This document shows positions 56,462 through 64,000 of a DNA stretch of 64,000 nucleotides, one piece after another; positions within the stretch are counted from its first letter, which is position 1, and each line of letters starts with the position of its first letter. The stretch covers positions 1 to 64,000 of the forward strand of contig JBEAVK010000298.1 in assembly GCA_041160955.1 (NCBI GenBank), written 5' to 3'. The position numbers were made by a program, and so were the translations under genes. Origin of the DNA: M3007 sp041160955. GTDB lineage: Bacteria > Bacteroidota > Bacteroidia > Chitinophagales > Saprospiraceae. The notes beneath the pieces are model-generated. The model searched no databases and was not told where the DNA came from. It was given only the letters and a program-made list of their open reading frames with translations.

Positions 56462-57496
56462 TTAAAAATGTTGCCACCCCTGCGCCTTAATATCGTGCAA
56501 ATTGCCTCCTTTAGTATGCAGTTTAATGCCATTTTCTTTTTCTATAATTTCACCAGCAATATAAATCTCTGGCAAATATTTTATCTTTTCAATATCAGAT
56601 GGATCAATGGTGAAGAGCAATTCGTAATCCTCACCACCGCTTAAAGCACATGTAATTGGGTCTAATTTGAACTGTAAGGCCATCATTTGAGCCTCCGGGT
56701 GGATCGGAACGCCATCCTCTTCCAATAAAGCACCCACATTGCTTTGCTTGCAGATATGGAAAAGTTCGGAAGCCAAACCATCCGAAATATCAATCATACT
56801 CGTGGGCTGGAGTTGAATTCGACGAAAAGTTTCGATAACATCTTTCCGCGCTTCAGGTTTGAGTTGGCGGCCAATGATATACTTTTGGCCTTCTAAGTCC
56901 GGTTGTACCCCCGGGTGTTCGGCCCAAATCCTTTTCTCGCGTTCTAAAATTTGCAAACCCAAATAAGCAGCACCTAAATCACCACTAATACAGATTAAAT
57001 CACCCGGTTTTGCACCATTTCTATACACAATCTGATTTTTTTCCGCTTGACCAATAGCCGTTACACTGATGGTCATTCCTTTGGGGCAAGATGTAGTATC
57101 GCCTCCAACCAAATCAACATTGTATTCGGCGCATGCAGCATGGATACCAGCGTACAGTTCTTCCAGCGATTCCACCGAATAACGGTTAGAAATAGCGATT
57201 GAAACCGTAATATGCTTAGGAATAGCATTCATGGCATAAATATCTGAGACATTTACAACAACGGATTTATAACCAAGATGCCTAAGCGGCACATAAGCCA
57301 AATCAAAATGTATGCCTTCGACTAATAGATCAGTGCTCACCACGGTACACATTGCCCCATATTCCAGCACAGCCGCATCGTCACCTATACCTTTGATGGT
57401 GGACGGTTGTTTAATTTCAAAAAAATTGGTTAGGTGATCAATCAACCCAAACTCCCCGAGACTATTTACGTCGGTACGTACATTATTTTGCTCCAT
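56462..57496 (-). CDS. thiL: Thiamine-monophosphate kinase
   Basis: 344 residues. It shows 'IKGIGDDAAVLEYG', 'VSTDLLVEGIHFDLAYVPL', 'NVSDIYAMNAIPKH', 'DLVGGDTTSC' and 'TSMIDISDGLASEL', with the Mg-binding aspartates. It phosphorylates thiamine monophosphate to thiamine pyrophosphate, the last step of the pathway. The gene follows DUF423 on the same strand; between them lies an interleaved inverted repeat (57529-57568). Confidence 0.94.
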   Translation of the reverse strand: MEQNNVRTDVNSLGEFGLIDHLTNFFEIKQPSTIKGIGDDAAVLEYGAMCTVVSTDLLVEGIHFDLAYVPLRHLGYKSVVVNVSDIYAMNAIPKHITVSIAISNRYSVESLEELYAGIHAACAEYNVDLVGGDTTSCPKGMTISVTAIGQAEKNQIVYRNGAKPGDLICISGDLGAAYLGLQILEREKRIWAEHPGVQPDLEGQKYIIGRQLKPEARKDVIETFRRIQLQPTSMIDISDGLASELFHICKQSNVGALLEEDGVPIHPEAQMMALQFKLDPITCALSGGEDYELLFTIDPSDIEKIKYLPEIYIAGEIIEKENGIKLHTKGGNLHDIKAQGWQHF

Positions 57497-57528
57497 AAAT
57501 GATGAATATATATATCGTTTTGTTTCTT

Positions 57529-57568
57529 AGGAATGATAAAACAATAAGTTATCATTCCTTATTGTTTT
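57529..57568 (-). promoter_or_regulatory. Interleaved inverted repeats between DUF423 and thiL
   Basis: Stem X (57529-57539 with 57549-57559, 11 bp) and stem Y (57538-57548 with 57558-57568, 11 bp) are both perfect and overlap in the order X, Y, X', Y'. Each loop is 9-nt long. On RNA they could form a pseudoknot or two mutually exclusive hairpins. The region covers the DUF423 stop codon and lies 33 nt before thiL. No T tract follows. Confidence 0.55.
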
Positions 57569-57966
57569 GAACGTTGGTAGGCACTCCAAAAAAGTCCTCC
57601 CCAAGCACCCATAAATAATAGACCTCCAATAGGGGTAATTGGGCCAGCCCAAACTACCGAAAATGGGATTAAGTCGCGACAAGCCAACAGGTACAAAGAT
57701 CCTGAAAAGCAAAATATTCCAGCGACAAACAACCACAATACCCGGTTTAAGGCGTTTGGCTTTTCATCCACCAATTGAAACAATCCAACGCCCAAAAGGG
57801 CTAAGGTATGATAAAATTGGTAGTGCACACCTTTTTCAAAAATATACATTTGGTACTCGGAAAGGTGCGGTTTTAGAGCATGTGCCCCCATCGCACCGAT
57901 CATTACACCAAAAAAGCCAAAAATAGCAGCAATTTTTATACCGTTATAATTGTTATTGTTTAACAT
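57559..57966 (-). CDS. DUF423 family membrane protein
   Basis: 135 residues with four transmembrane helices. The family signatures are 'GVMIGAMGAHALKPHLSE', 'KGVHYQFYHTLALLGVG', 'FSGSLYLLACRD' and 'GPITPIGGLLFMGAWGG'. These small inner-membrane proteins (YgdD-like) have no known function. First gene of the cluster with thiL, nif3 and the zinc ribbon; a -7-like TAATTTTG is at 58034-58041. Confidence 0.88.
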   Translation of the reverse strand: MLNNNNYNGIKIAAIFGFFGVMIGAMGAHALKPHLSEYQMYIFEKGVHYQFYHTLALLGVGLFQLVDEKPNALNRVLWLFVAGIFCFSGSLYLLACRDLIPFSVVWAGPITPIGGLLFMGAWGGLFWSAYQRSKQ

Positions 57967-58033
57967 AACTAAGTAATTGATTTTGATTTAATTACAAAAA
58001 ATGATAACGAAATTTGTGACATCTAGTTCATTG

Positions 58034-58041
58034 CAAAATTA
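58034..58041 (-). promoter_or_regulatory. -7 element (TAATTTTG) upstream of DUF423
   Basis: Matches TAnnTTTG on the minus strand, 68 nt before the DUF423 ATG. No TTG at 17-23 nt distance. Confidence 0.35.
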
Positions 58042-58154
58042 AGATTTACTTAATTTTTATACGCCTAGATTTATATTTATGCATACAATCAGAATAGTTC
58101 GTTCTAAATTTACCCGCAAATTTCACCAAACTCTCACACATTTTTACTAATTTC

Positions 58155-61100
58155 ATGAAAAGACGTTTATTTCTTCTTTTGTTTTGGGCATTAAGTTGGA
58201 CGATCAGTAACGCTCAACTGCCTCCGGGTTCCATTGCCCCCGATTTTACCGTCACTGATATCGACGGTGGTCAACACAACCTTTATCAATTGCTGGATGA
58301 AGGCAAAACAGTTTATATTGACTTTTTTGCCACATGGTGCGGCCCATGTTGGAATTACCACAATTCGCATGCGTTGCGTGATCTTTGGAATGAATATGGT
58401 CCAAATGGTACTAATCAGGCGTATGTAATTGCCATTGAAGGGGATGCAGCAACCAATGTATCTTGTATTTACGGGCCTTCTGGTTGCAATGGTAGCACTC
58501 AAGGCAACTGGACACTAGACACCCCCTACCCTATCGCTGATGATGCAGGGGTAAGAGGATTATACTCTGTTGCTTATTATCCTACCATTTATATGGTATG
58601 CCCAGGCACCAAAAAAGTATATGAAACAGGCCAGCTCGGCAAAACGGCTCTTTGGACTAGAAGAACTCAGTATTGCACCCTAGAGGCAAGTGTTACGCTT
58701 GCAAGCGTCCAAAATGTTGTTTGTTTTGGCTTGAATACGGGTAAAATCACGCTGACTCCCGCAACAGGAGCGGTAGGCCCTTATACCTACCAATGGTCGA
58801 ATGGTGCAAATACAACTACGCCAATATTAAACAATATTCCAGCCGGTACTTATTCTTGTACCGTAACACCTACGCAGGGAAGTACTGGTACAATTAGTGA
58901 TATTGAGGTGGAAGGTCCACCTAGTGCCATAAGTGTAGCACTGATTGAAACTGTTTCGCCAGGGTGTAATAGTGTCCCCGGCTCTATGTTGGTAGAAGCC
59001 GGTGGTGGTTGGCCCGGTGGCTATACTTATGTATGGAATAATGGCCAACAGTCCAACGAACTCATTAATGTATCCGCTGGAAACTATACTGTAACTGTAA
59101 CGGATGATGAAGGCTGTACAAAAAGCCAATCTTTTGCACTTACGCCTGCTCCTCCTATGGTCGCTTCTATTGCCACAGCAACACCTATTACATGCGGGCA
59201 ACCTAATATTACGATTGATGCATCTAATTCGTCACAGGGTAATAACATTTCCTATACTTGGTTTGCCACCAATGGCGGAAATATTGTCTCTGGCGGCAAT
59301 ACCTTGACTCCAATTGTGAATGCAGCAGGTAATTATACCTTACAAATATTTAATGCGCAAACCAGCTGTAATGTATTTGGCGTAACCTCTGTAAGTACAA
59401 ATACGACGCTCCCAACCGCATCTGCAGGAGCGGCAGCGAGTATTAATTGTACCCAAACAACTGCTGTACTACAAGGATCTGGCTCAACTGGTGCTGGATT
59501 TACTTACCTCTGGACGGCCTCCAATGGCGGCAATATCGTATCCGGTGCGGGTACTTTAACGCCTACGGTGAATGCATCAGGTACTTATACACTCCGAGTA
59601 ACTAACGTAGAAAACGGCTGCACAAGAACTGCCACAACTACCGTTACCGGTAACAATACCTCTTTAGTGGCAACCGCTACTGGTGGAACGATCACTTGTA
59701 CTGCTGCAAATGTAGCGCTTAATGTTACAAGTAGTTCCTCCAATGCTACCTACGCTTGGACAGGCCCTAATGGCTTTACATCTACGTTACAAAGCCCTGT
59801 TGTATCCACTTCGGGTAATTATAGTGTCCAAGTATCGGATCCAACTGGGTGCAGTGGCACTTCTATGGCCTCAGTTGCGGCCAACAATACTACACCTGGA
59901 GCCGTTGCAGCTGGTGGAGCCATCACATGTACCAATTCAAGTGTGTCGTTAACGGGTAGTTCACCTACTAGCAATACCAATTTCACTTGGACGGGGCCAT
60001 CTGGATTTACCGCTTCAACGGCTGTGGCTAACGCAACAGTAAGCGGTGAGTATCTATTGGTTGTTACTAATCCTGATAATGGATGTACTTCTTCTGCTAC
60101 GACTAATATTGCGTTGAACAATACTTTACCTACGGCAAGTATCGCGAGCGCAAATAATTTGAATTGTAGCAATGCTCAAGTGCAATTGAATGCTACTGCT
60201 TCATCACAAGGCAATGGCATTAATTATAACTGGACAACAGCAAATGGTACAATCGCATCGGGCAATAATACATTGACACCTTTAGTAAGTGCCGCAGGAA
60301 CTTATAATTTGGAAGTTTCTAATACTCAAAATGGCTGTATTAGCACGACTGCTGTAACTGTGGTACAAAGCACACCCGTTATTGCGGCGGCTACAGCGAC
60401 AAGTGTTGCTTGTAATGGTAGTAATAATGGTACCGTATCCGCTACTTCTACAGGTGGTTCTGGCACTTATAATTACCTTTGGAGTAATGGCGCAAGTACC
60501 GCAAATGTATCCGACCTTTCAGCAGGTCAATACGCATTGGTGGTGACAGATGGCGAAGGCTGTACATCAACTACAACTGTAGAAATAACACAACCTGCTC
60601 CTTTGAGTGCAAATGCTGCTTCAACAGCACAATCTGCAAATGGTGTAAATGATGGCACGGCAACCGCTAATCCGATCGGTGGCACTTCATCTTATACTTA
60701 CTTATGGAACAATGCTGAGACGTCGGCAAGCATCACCAATCTTGCACCAGGCAGTTATACCGTTATCGTAACAGATGCCAACAACTGTACTGCTGTACAA
60801 ATCGTAACTGTAAATGCCTTCAATTGCGCTTTAGCGGCTACGATCGCATCTGCAAATGCTACTTGTTTTGGCAGCAATAACGGTACAGCCAGTGTTACTC
60901 TCGTTGGTGCAAACGAACCTGTTGCTTATAATTGGAGCAATGGAGCCAATACCGCTGCTGTCAGCAACCTTGCGGCAGGCAATTATACCGTATCTATTAT
61001 GGATGGTAATAATTGTCCTGCACAGTTAAACCTAGAAATTACAGAACCAACGGCAGTTCAACCAAACGCAACGACCACCAACGAAACAGCCAGTGGTGCT

Positions 61101-62702
61101 AATGATGGCACTGCTAGCGCAGCACCCGTTGGAGGTACTGGTACTTATACCTATACTTGGAGCAATGGCGCAACTACAGCAGCCATTGTTGGCCTAGCAC
61201 CAGGTATTTACACCGTTACTGTAGGCGATCAAAGTGGTTGCCAAAGCACACGCTCTGTTACTGTAAATTCCTTTGATTGTGCCATTTCAACGCAGTTTTC
61301 TAGTGTAAATGTCAACTGCTTTGGTCAAAACTCTGGAAATGCAACCGTTACACTTGCCGGCGGAACAGCACCTTTTACTTACCTTTGGAGCAACGGCGGC
61401 ACAACCGCCACTATTACTGGGCTAAATGCGGGTACTTATAGCGTTCAGGTGACCGACGACAATGGTTGCCAAACCCAATCTAGTATTGAAGTAACCCAGC
61501 CAACTGCTTTGGAGGTTAATATCAATGGAGTAACCAATACTATTTGTCCGAATGATCCTGTTGGAGCAATCCAAATTACCACAGCAGGCGGTACATCTGG
61601 TTACCAGTACAACTGGAACAATGGTGCTACTTCCGAAGATTTGGTAGGTGTCCCATCTGGCAGCTATTCCTTAGTAGTTACTGATGCTAATGGTTGTACA
61701 CAATCCGTAGCGGCCACTGTAACCAACAGCGATACACAAGCACCAACTATCGCATCTACCAGTACCACCCTTGCACTTAACGCAGATGGTATGGTTACCC
61801 TTACACCTGCAATGCTCAATATTCAAGCAGCAGATAACTGCGGAAGCGTAACTGTGACTATGCCAAATACTACTTTTTCGTGCACAGCATTGGGCGAGCA
61901 CTTGGTTACTGTCACAGCAACGGATGCGGCTGGAAACACGGCAACTACAGTAGTAACGGTAAACATCATAGACAATATCACTCCGGTATTGACTTGTCCT
62001 GCATCCATTACGCGTTGTAGTAACGATAATACAGTGTCTTATCCGGCACCATTTGCATCCGACAACTGTCTTGCTGGTGGTACATGGAACTTGGTGGAGG
62101 GTTTACCAAGCAATGCCATTTTCCCAGTAGGCGCGGTCACCACACAAACATATAGTTATACCGATTTAGGTGGTAATACGGGTTTATGCTCTTTTGATAT
62201 CATCATTAATAGTGCAGCAGTAATCCAATCTGTTACCACAGCAGCAACCAATAATAATGCAAATGGTGCTATTGATCTAACAGTTGTAGGCGGCCAAGCC
62301 CCTTACACTTATTTATGGAGCAATGGCGCAATCACGGAAGATCTTAAGGATCTAGTGGCGGGTACTTACACCGTAAATGTTTTGGATGGAAATGGTTGCA
62401 AATTCACCAATACGGTAATAGTAACAAGTGTAGTGAGTGCTTTTGAACCAGCATGGTTAAGTGGCGTTTCTATTCGTCCAAATCCGACGACAGGTTTTGC
62501 AAGAATCGTATTTGGTCAATTGCCCGATGAAACGATCCATATTCAAGTATTGGACGCATCTGGACGCGTATTGATGACCAGTATTTCCGAAGGCAGCCTA
62601 AAAGCAGATTTGGATTGTAGCCAACTACCCGAAGGTATGTACTTCATTCACATGAGGACCAATCATGTATCATCGGTGCGGAGACTTGCTGTACAACGGT
62701 AA
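58155..62702 (+). CDS. Thioredoxin-SprB repeat fusion with T9SS sorting domain
   Basis: 1515 residues. After a signal peptide (to about 20, 'ISNAQ'), residues 22-180 are a TlpA-type thioredoxin domain with 'FFATWCGPCWNYHN' (C62 and C65). The rest is repeats: two SprB-like, then about five Ig-like units with 'TITCTAANVALNVTSSSSN' patterns, then six SprB-like units ('SVACNGSNNGTVSAT', 'NCFGQNSGNATVT'), then HYR-like domains (about 1195-1355), and one more repeat. The end is a type A sorting domain ('SIRPNPTTGFARIVF' to 'LPEGMYFIHMRT'). This puts a thioredoxin at the N-terminal end of a surface repeat protein, which is unusual. A terminator follows at 62743. Confidence 0.88.
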   Translation: MKRRLFLLLFWALSWTISNAQLPPGSIAPDFTVTDIDGGQHNLYQLLDEGKTVYIDFFATWCGPCWNYHNSHALRDLWNEYGPNGTNQAYVIAIEGDAATNVSCIYGPSGCNGSTQGNWTLDTPYPIADDAGVRGLYSVAYYPTIYMVCPGTKKVYETGQLGKTALWTRRTQYCTLEASVTLASVQNVVCFGLNTGKITLTPATGAVGPYTYQWSNGANTTTPILNNIPAGTYSCTVTPTQGSTGTISDIEVEGPPSAISVALIETVSPGCNSVPGSMLVEAGGGWPGGYTYVWNNGQQSNELINVSAGNYTVTVTDDEGCTKSQSFALTPAPPMVASIATATPITCGQPNITIDASNSSQGNNISYTWFATNGGNIVSGGNTLTPIVNAAGNYTLQIFNAQTSCNVFGVTSVSTNTTLPTASAGAAASINCTQTTAVLQGSGSTGAGFTYLWTASNGGNIVSGAGTLTPTVNASGTYTLRVTNVENGCTRTATTTVTGNNTSLVATATGGTITCTAANVALNVTSSSSNATYAWTGPNGFTSTLQSPVVSTSGNYSVQVSDPTGCSGTSMASVAANNTTPGAVAAGGAITCTNSSVSLTGSSPTSNTNFTWTGPSGFTASTAVANATVSGEYLLVVTNPDNGCTSSATTNIALNNTLPTASIASANNLNCSNAQVQLNATASSQGNGINYNWTTANGTIASGNNTLTPLVSAAGTYNLEVSNTQNGCISTTAVTVVQSTPVIAAATATSVACNGSNNGTVSATSTGGSGTYNYLWSNGASTANVSDLSAGQYALVVTDGEGCTSTTTVEITQPAPLSANAASTAQSANGVNDGTATANPIGGTSSYTYLWNNAETSASITNLAPGSYTVIVTDANNCTAVQIVTVNAFNCALAATIASANATCFGSNNGTASVTLVGANEPVAYNWSNGANTAAVSNLAAGNYTVSIMDGNNCPAQLNLEITEPTAVQPNATTTNETASGANDGTASAAPVGGTGTYTYTWSNGATTAAIVGLAPGIYTVTVGDQSGCQSTRSVTVNSFDCAISTQFSSVNVNCFGQNSGNATVTLAGGTAPFTYLWSNGGTTATITGLNAGTYSVQVTDDNGCQTQSSIEVTQPTALEVNINGVTNTICPNDPVGAIQITTAGGTSGYQYNWNNGATSEDLVGVPSGSYSLVVTDANGCTQSVAATVTNSDTQAPTIASTSTTLALNADGMVTLTPAMLNIQAADNCGSVTVTMPNTTFSCTALGEHLVTVTATDAAGNTATTVVTVNIIDNITPVLTCPASITRCSNDNTVSYPAPFASDNCLAGGTWNLVEGLPSNAIFPVGAVTTQTYSYTDLGGNTGLCSFDIIINSAAVIQSVTTAATNNNANGAIDLTVVGGQAPYTYLWSNGAITEDLKDLVAGTYTVNVLDGNGCKFTNTVIVTSVVSAFEPAWLSGVSIRPNPTTGFARIVFGQLPDETIHIQVLDASGRVLMTSISEGSLKADLDCSQLPEGMYFIHMRTNHVSSVRRLAVQR

Positions 62703-62742
62703 TAGACATAGGCGAATATTAGCCTAAATTAATATTTTATTT

Positions 62743-62797
62743 GACAGCCCCGTATTTGAAGTGAACGCTTTGGGTACGGGGTTTGTCTTTTTATTTT
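62743..62797 (+). terminator. Intrinsic terminator after the thioredoxin-SprB gene
   Basis: CCCCGTA (62748-62754) pairs with TACGGGG (62775-62781) and GACA (62743-62746) with TGTC (62784-62787), followed by a T-rich run to 62797. Confidence 0.75.
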
Positions 62798-62799
62798 CC

Positions 62800-62889
62800 T
62801 ATTCACTACCCGCTGGAATATACTTTTGGGCATTAACGCTTTCCGATGGAACTATTTCCCAAGGAAAGATTATTGTTCAACACTAACCT
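62800..62889 (+). pseudogene. Remnant of the C-terminal T9SS sorting domain of a lost gene
   Basis: In the frame starting at 62800, translation gives 'YSLPAGIYFWALTLSDGTIS' followed by 'QGKIIVQH' and a TAA at 62887-62889. This is the conserved final part of a type A sorting domain ('LPxGxYF......DG.....KIIV'). The stop-free stretch extends back to 62728, but the start and body of the gene are missing. It is neither in the frame nor a copy of the neighbouring CTD. A hairpin (62895-62939) follows directly, as it would after a real gene. Confidence 0.75.
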
Positions 62890-62894
62890 TATTA

Positions 62895-62939
62895 TTGTTG
62901 GGTCGGCTTTATGCCCCATGCCTATTGCCGACCCAGCAA
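62895..62939 (+). terminator. Hairpin behind the CTD remnant
   Basis: 62895-62907 pairs with 62927-62939 over 13 positions with one T-G type mismatch, loop 19 nt. It lies 5 nt after the remnant's stop codon. T tract is weak. Confidence 0.6.
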
Positions 62940-62957
62940 TACAACCGTTTCTACATC

Positions 62958-64000
62958 ATGCAAAAAGCAATATACATATTTTTTACATTTATTTTAACGC
63001 AAAACCTCCTCGCGCAGCCGGGATTTAATACTGTGTATAATCCTAATCCCGGAAGTAGCGCATTCGTTAATGTATTAATTGATACGGATACTACATTTAT
63101 TCTTTATGGTGGTACATATAATTTATCCCCCCCCTTCCAGCAAGGAGTTTGGCTTGCCCGCATGGATACCATGGGTAATATTGTACAAGAAGGAAACTAC
63201 TACGACCCTAATGGTCGGCACATGGCCGCCAACTTGAATTACGATATCATTAAAGACGGCAATGATGGCTTTGTTGCAGTTGGTGGATTCTTAGACGCAG
63301 TACAGTCCACTTTTTTTATTTCATTTGATCATGATTTAAATTGTACGAGCATCAAGGAGTATAATAATCCGGGTTTTGACTTTGCTACCTTATACAATAT
63401 CGCTCCGAGACCCAACGGAGGGTATTTTATCAGCGGGGGTAAAATAAGACAAAATAATGATTATCTTGGTCATATAATAGCCCTTGATCCAGCAGGTAAT
63501 ACGATTTGGGAACACGAATATGGCGATGACCTGAACAATGAAGCCATTCAGCAGGTATTCCCAATTGAAAGTACTAATGATGCCTTAGTCAGTATGCCCA
63601 TAGTTACAAAGACACCTAGTCTTGATATTGAACCTTTTTTATTTTCTTCTTTTTTAACGATTAATAAACTAGGGTTAGTAGGTGAAGTTTGGAGATCAGA
63701 TACATTAGAAGAAGGTGGAGCATTTTCTACTAATAGGATAGAAAATGGAGATTTGGTGTATTTGACTAGAGTGGTTCTTTACGATACAGATGAATTATAT
63801 GATGTAGTTAATTATATTGTATGCCGCGATTCTACTTACCATATCAAATGGAAACGGCAAGTAAGCCCATTACCTCATTATTACAACGGAACTATTGATT
63901 TAGATCGCGGAATAGATGGATCTTGGTTCGTCAGTGGCAGAGCATTGGTTAAGGGCATACCAGTAGATGACCCTGCATCGTGGTACCAGTCTGAATATGT
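62958..64000 (+). CDS. Secreted protein with propeller-like repeats (3' end outside window)
   Basis: 347 codons are visible from ATG 62958. A signal peptide ('YIFFTFILTQNLLAQPG', to about 20) starts the protein. Repeats such as 'QQGVWLARMDTMGNIVQEG', 'DGFVAVGGFLDA' and 'HIIALDPAGNTIWEHEYGD' match the beta-propeller-like N-terminal part of the cargo protein at 17429-20227. By analogy the missing C-terminus probably holds a T9SS sorting domain. A run of eight C (63127-63134) lies in codons 57-59, where a length change would truncate the product. Confidence 0.78.
   Translation, partial: MQKAIYIFFTFILTQNLLAQPGFNTVYNPNPGSSAFVNVLIDTDTTFILYGGTYNLSPPFQQGVWLARMDTMGNIVQEGNYYDPNGRHMAANLNYDIIKDGNDGFVAVGGFLDAVQSTFFISFDHDLNCTSIKEYNNPGFDFATLYNIAPRPNGGYFISGGKIRQNNDYLGHIIALDPAGNTIWEHEYGDDLNNEAIQQVFPIESTNDALVSMPIVTKTPSLDIEPFLFSSFLTINKLGLVGEVWRSDTLEEGGAFSTNRIENGDLVYLTRVVLYDTDELYDVVNYIVCRDSTYHIKWKRQVSPLPHYYNGTIDLDRGIDGSWFVSGRALVKGIPVDDPASWYQSEY

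Noticed and set aside
62846..63028. 60-codon open frame ahead of the last gene
   Set aside because: It is out of frame with the sorting-domain remnant, overlaps the start of the next real gene and has no coding signals.
1..64000. tRNA, rRNA, insertion sequence or prophage
   Set aside because: I saw no cloverleaf, no rRNA-like conserved stretch, no transposase or integrase and no terminal inverted repeats; short tRNAs could still be missed by eye.

Overview
The window comes from a Bacteroidota chromosome, most likely a Saprospiria- or Chitinophagia-like environmental gliding bacterium. The evidence is the type IX secretion (T9SS) C-terminal sorting domains on at least six large secreted proteins, SprB-type repeats, promoters of the TTG-spacer-TAnnTTTG kind, bacillithiol genes (ytxJ, bshB1), a futalosine-route menaquinone gene (mqnB), and AT-rich intergenic DNA. 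The genus is inference. I see no rRNA, tRNA, CRISPR array, phage or insertion sequence.

Layout. 1-8652 (minus) is the 5' part of a giant secreted protein of at least 2884 residues, with three beta-helix modules followed by Ig-like repeats; it runs off the left edge. 8752-12504 (minus) holds a small exported protein, a Fur-family regulator, a bacillithiol-linked YtxJ, a 33-residue lipoprotein and a GH13-like enzyme. 12640-15950 (plus) has an AP2-domain protein with a broken HNH motif and an outer-membrane receptor. 16046-20227 (minus) has two T9SS cargo proteins, one dockerin-like. 20351-24820 is mostly plus: conserved hypotheticals, a lipoprotein, folP and a small outer-membrane protein. 24908-33998 is housekeeping: pgi, miaA, an acyltransferase with mqnB, bshB1, an SH3 membrane protein, a metallophosphoesterase and a LOG-family protein. 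34244-36522 (minus) is a vWA-MoxR pair. 36667-42970 (plus) has a GT-C-like membrane protein, a reprolysin-type secreted protease and thyA. 43039-51060 has an amidohydrolase (minus), then a CCG-type Fe-S protein and a 2063-residue type-B T9SS protein (plus). 51082-57966 (minus) has a TMTC-like TPR membrane protein, two thioredoxin-fold proteins and a DUF423-thiL-nif3-zinc-ribbon cluster. 58155-62702 (plus) is a thioredoxin/SprB-repeat/T9SS fusion, followed by the decayed tail of another T9SS gene and a truncated secreted protein at the right edge.

The genes fall into two groups. One is conserved metabolism: folate and thymidylate, thiamine, menaquinone, glycolysis, tRNA modification and bacillithiol redox. 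The other is a large secreted or surface apparatus that exits through T9SS and takes up about 45% of the window. The two multi-pass GT-C-like proteins could glycosylate surface material, but no sequence signal links them to the T9SS cargo.

The most interesting items are the T9SS tail remnant with its own terminator, the G/C homopolymer tracts of 7-8 in secreted-protein genes, an interleaved pair of stems between DUF423 and thiL, a dyad over the fur promoter, the nuclease-dead-looking HNH-AP2 protein and the vWA-MoxR pair with a degenerate metal site.
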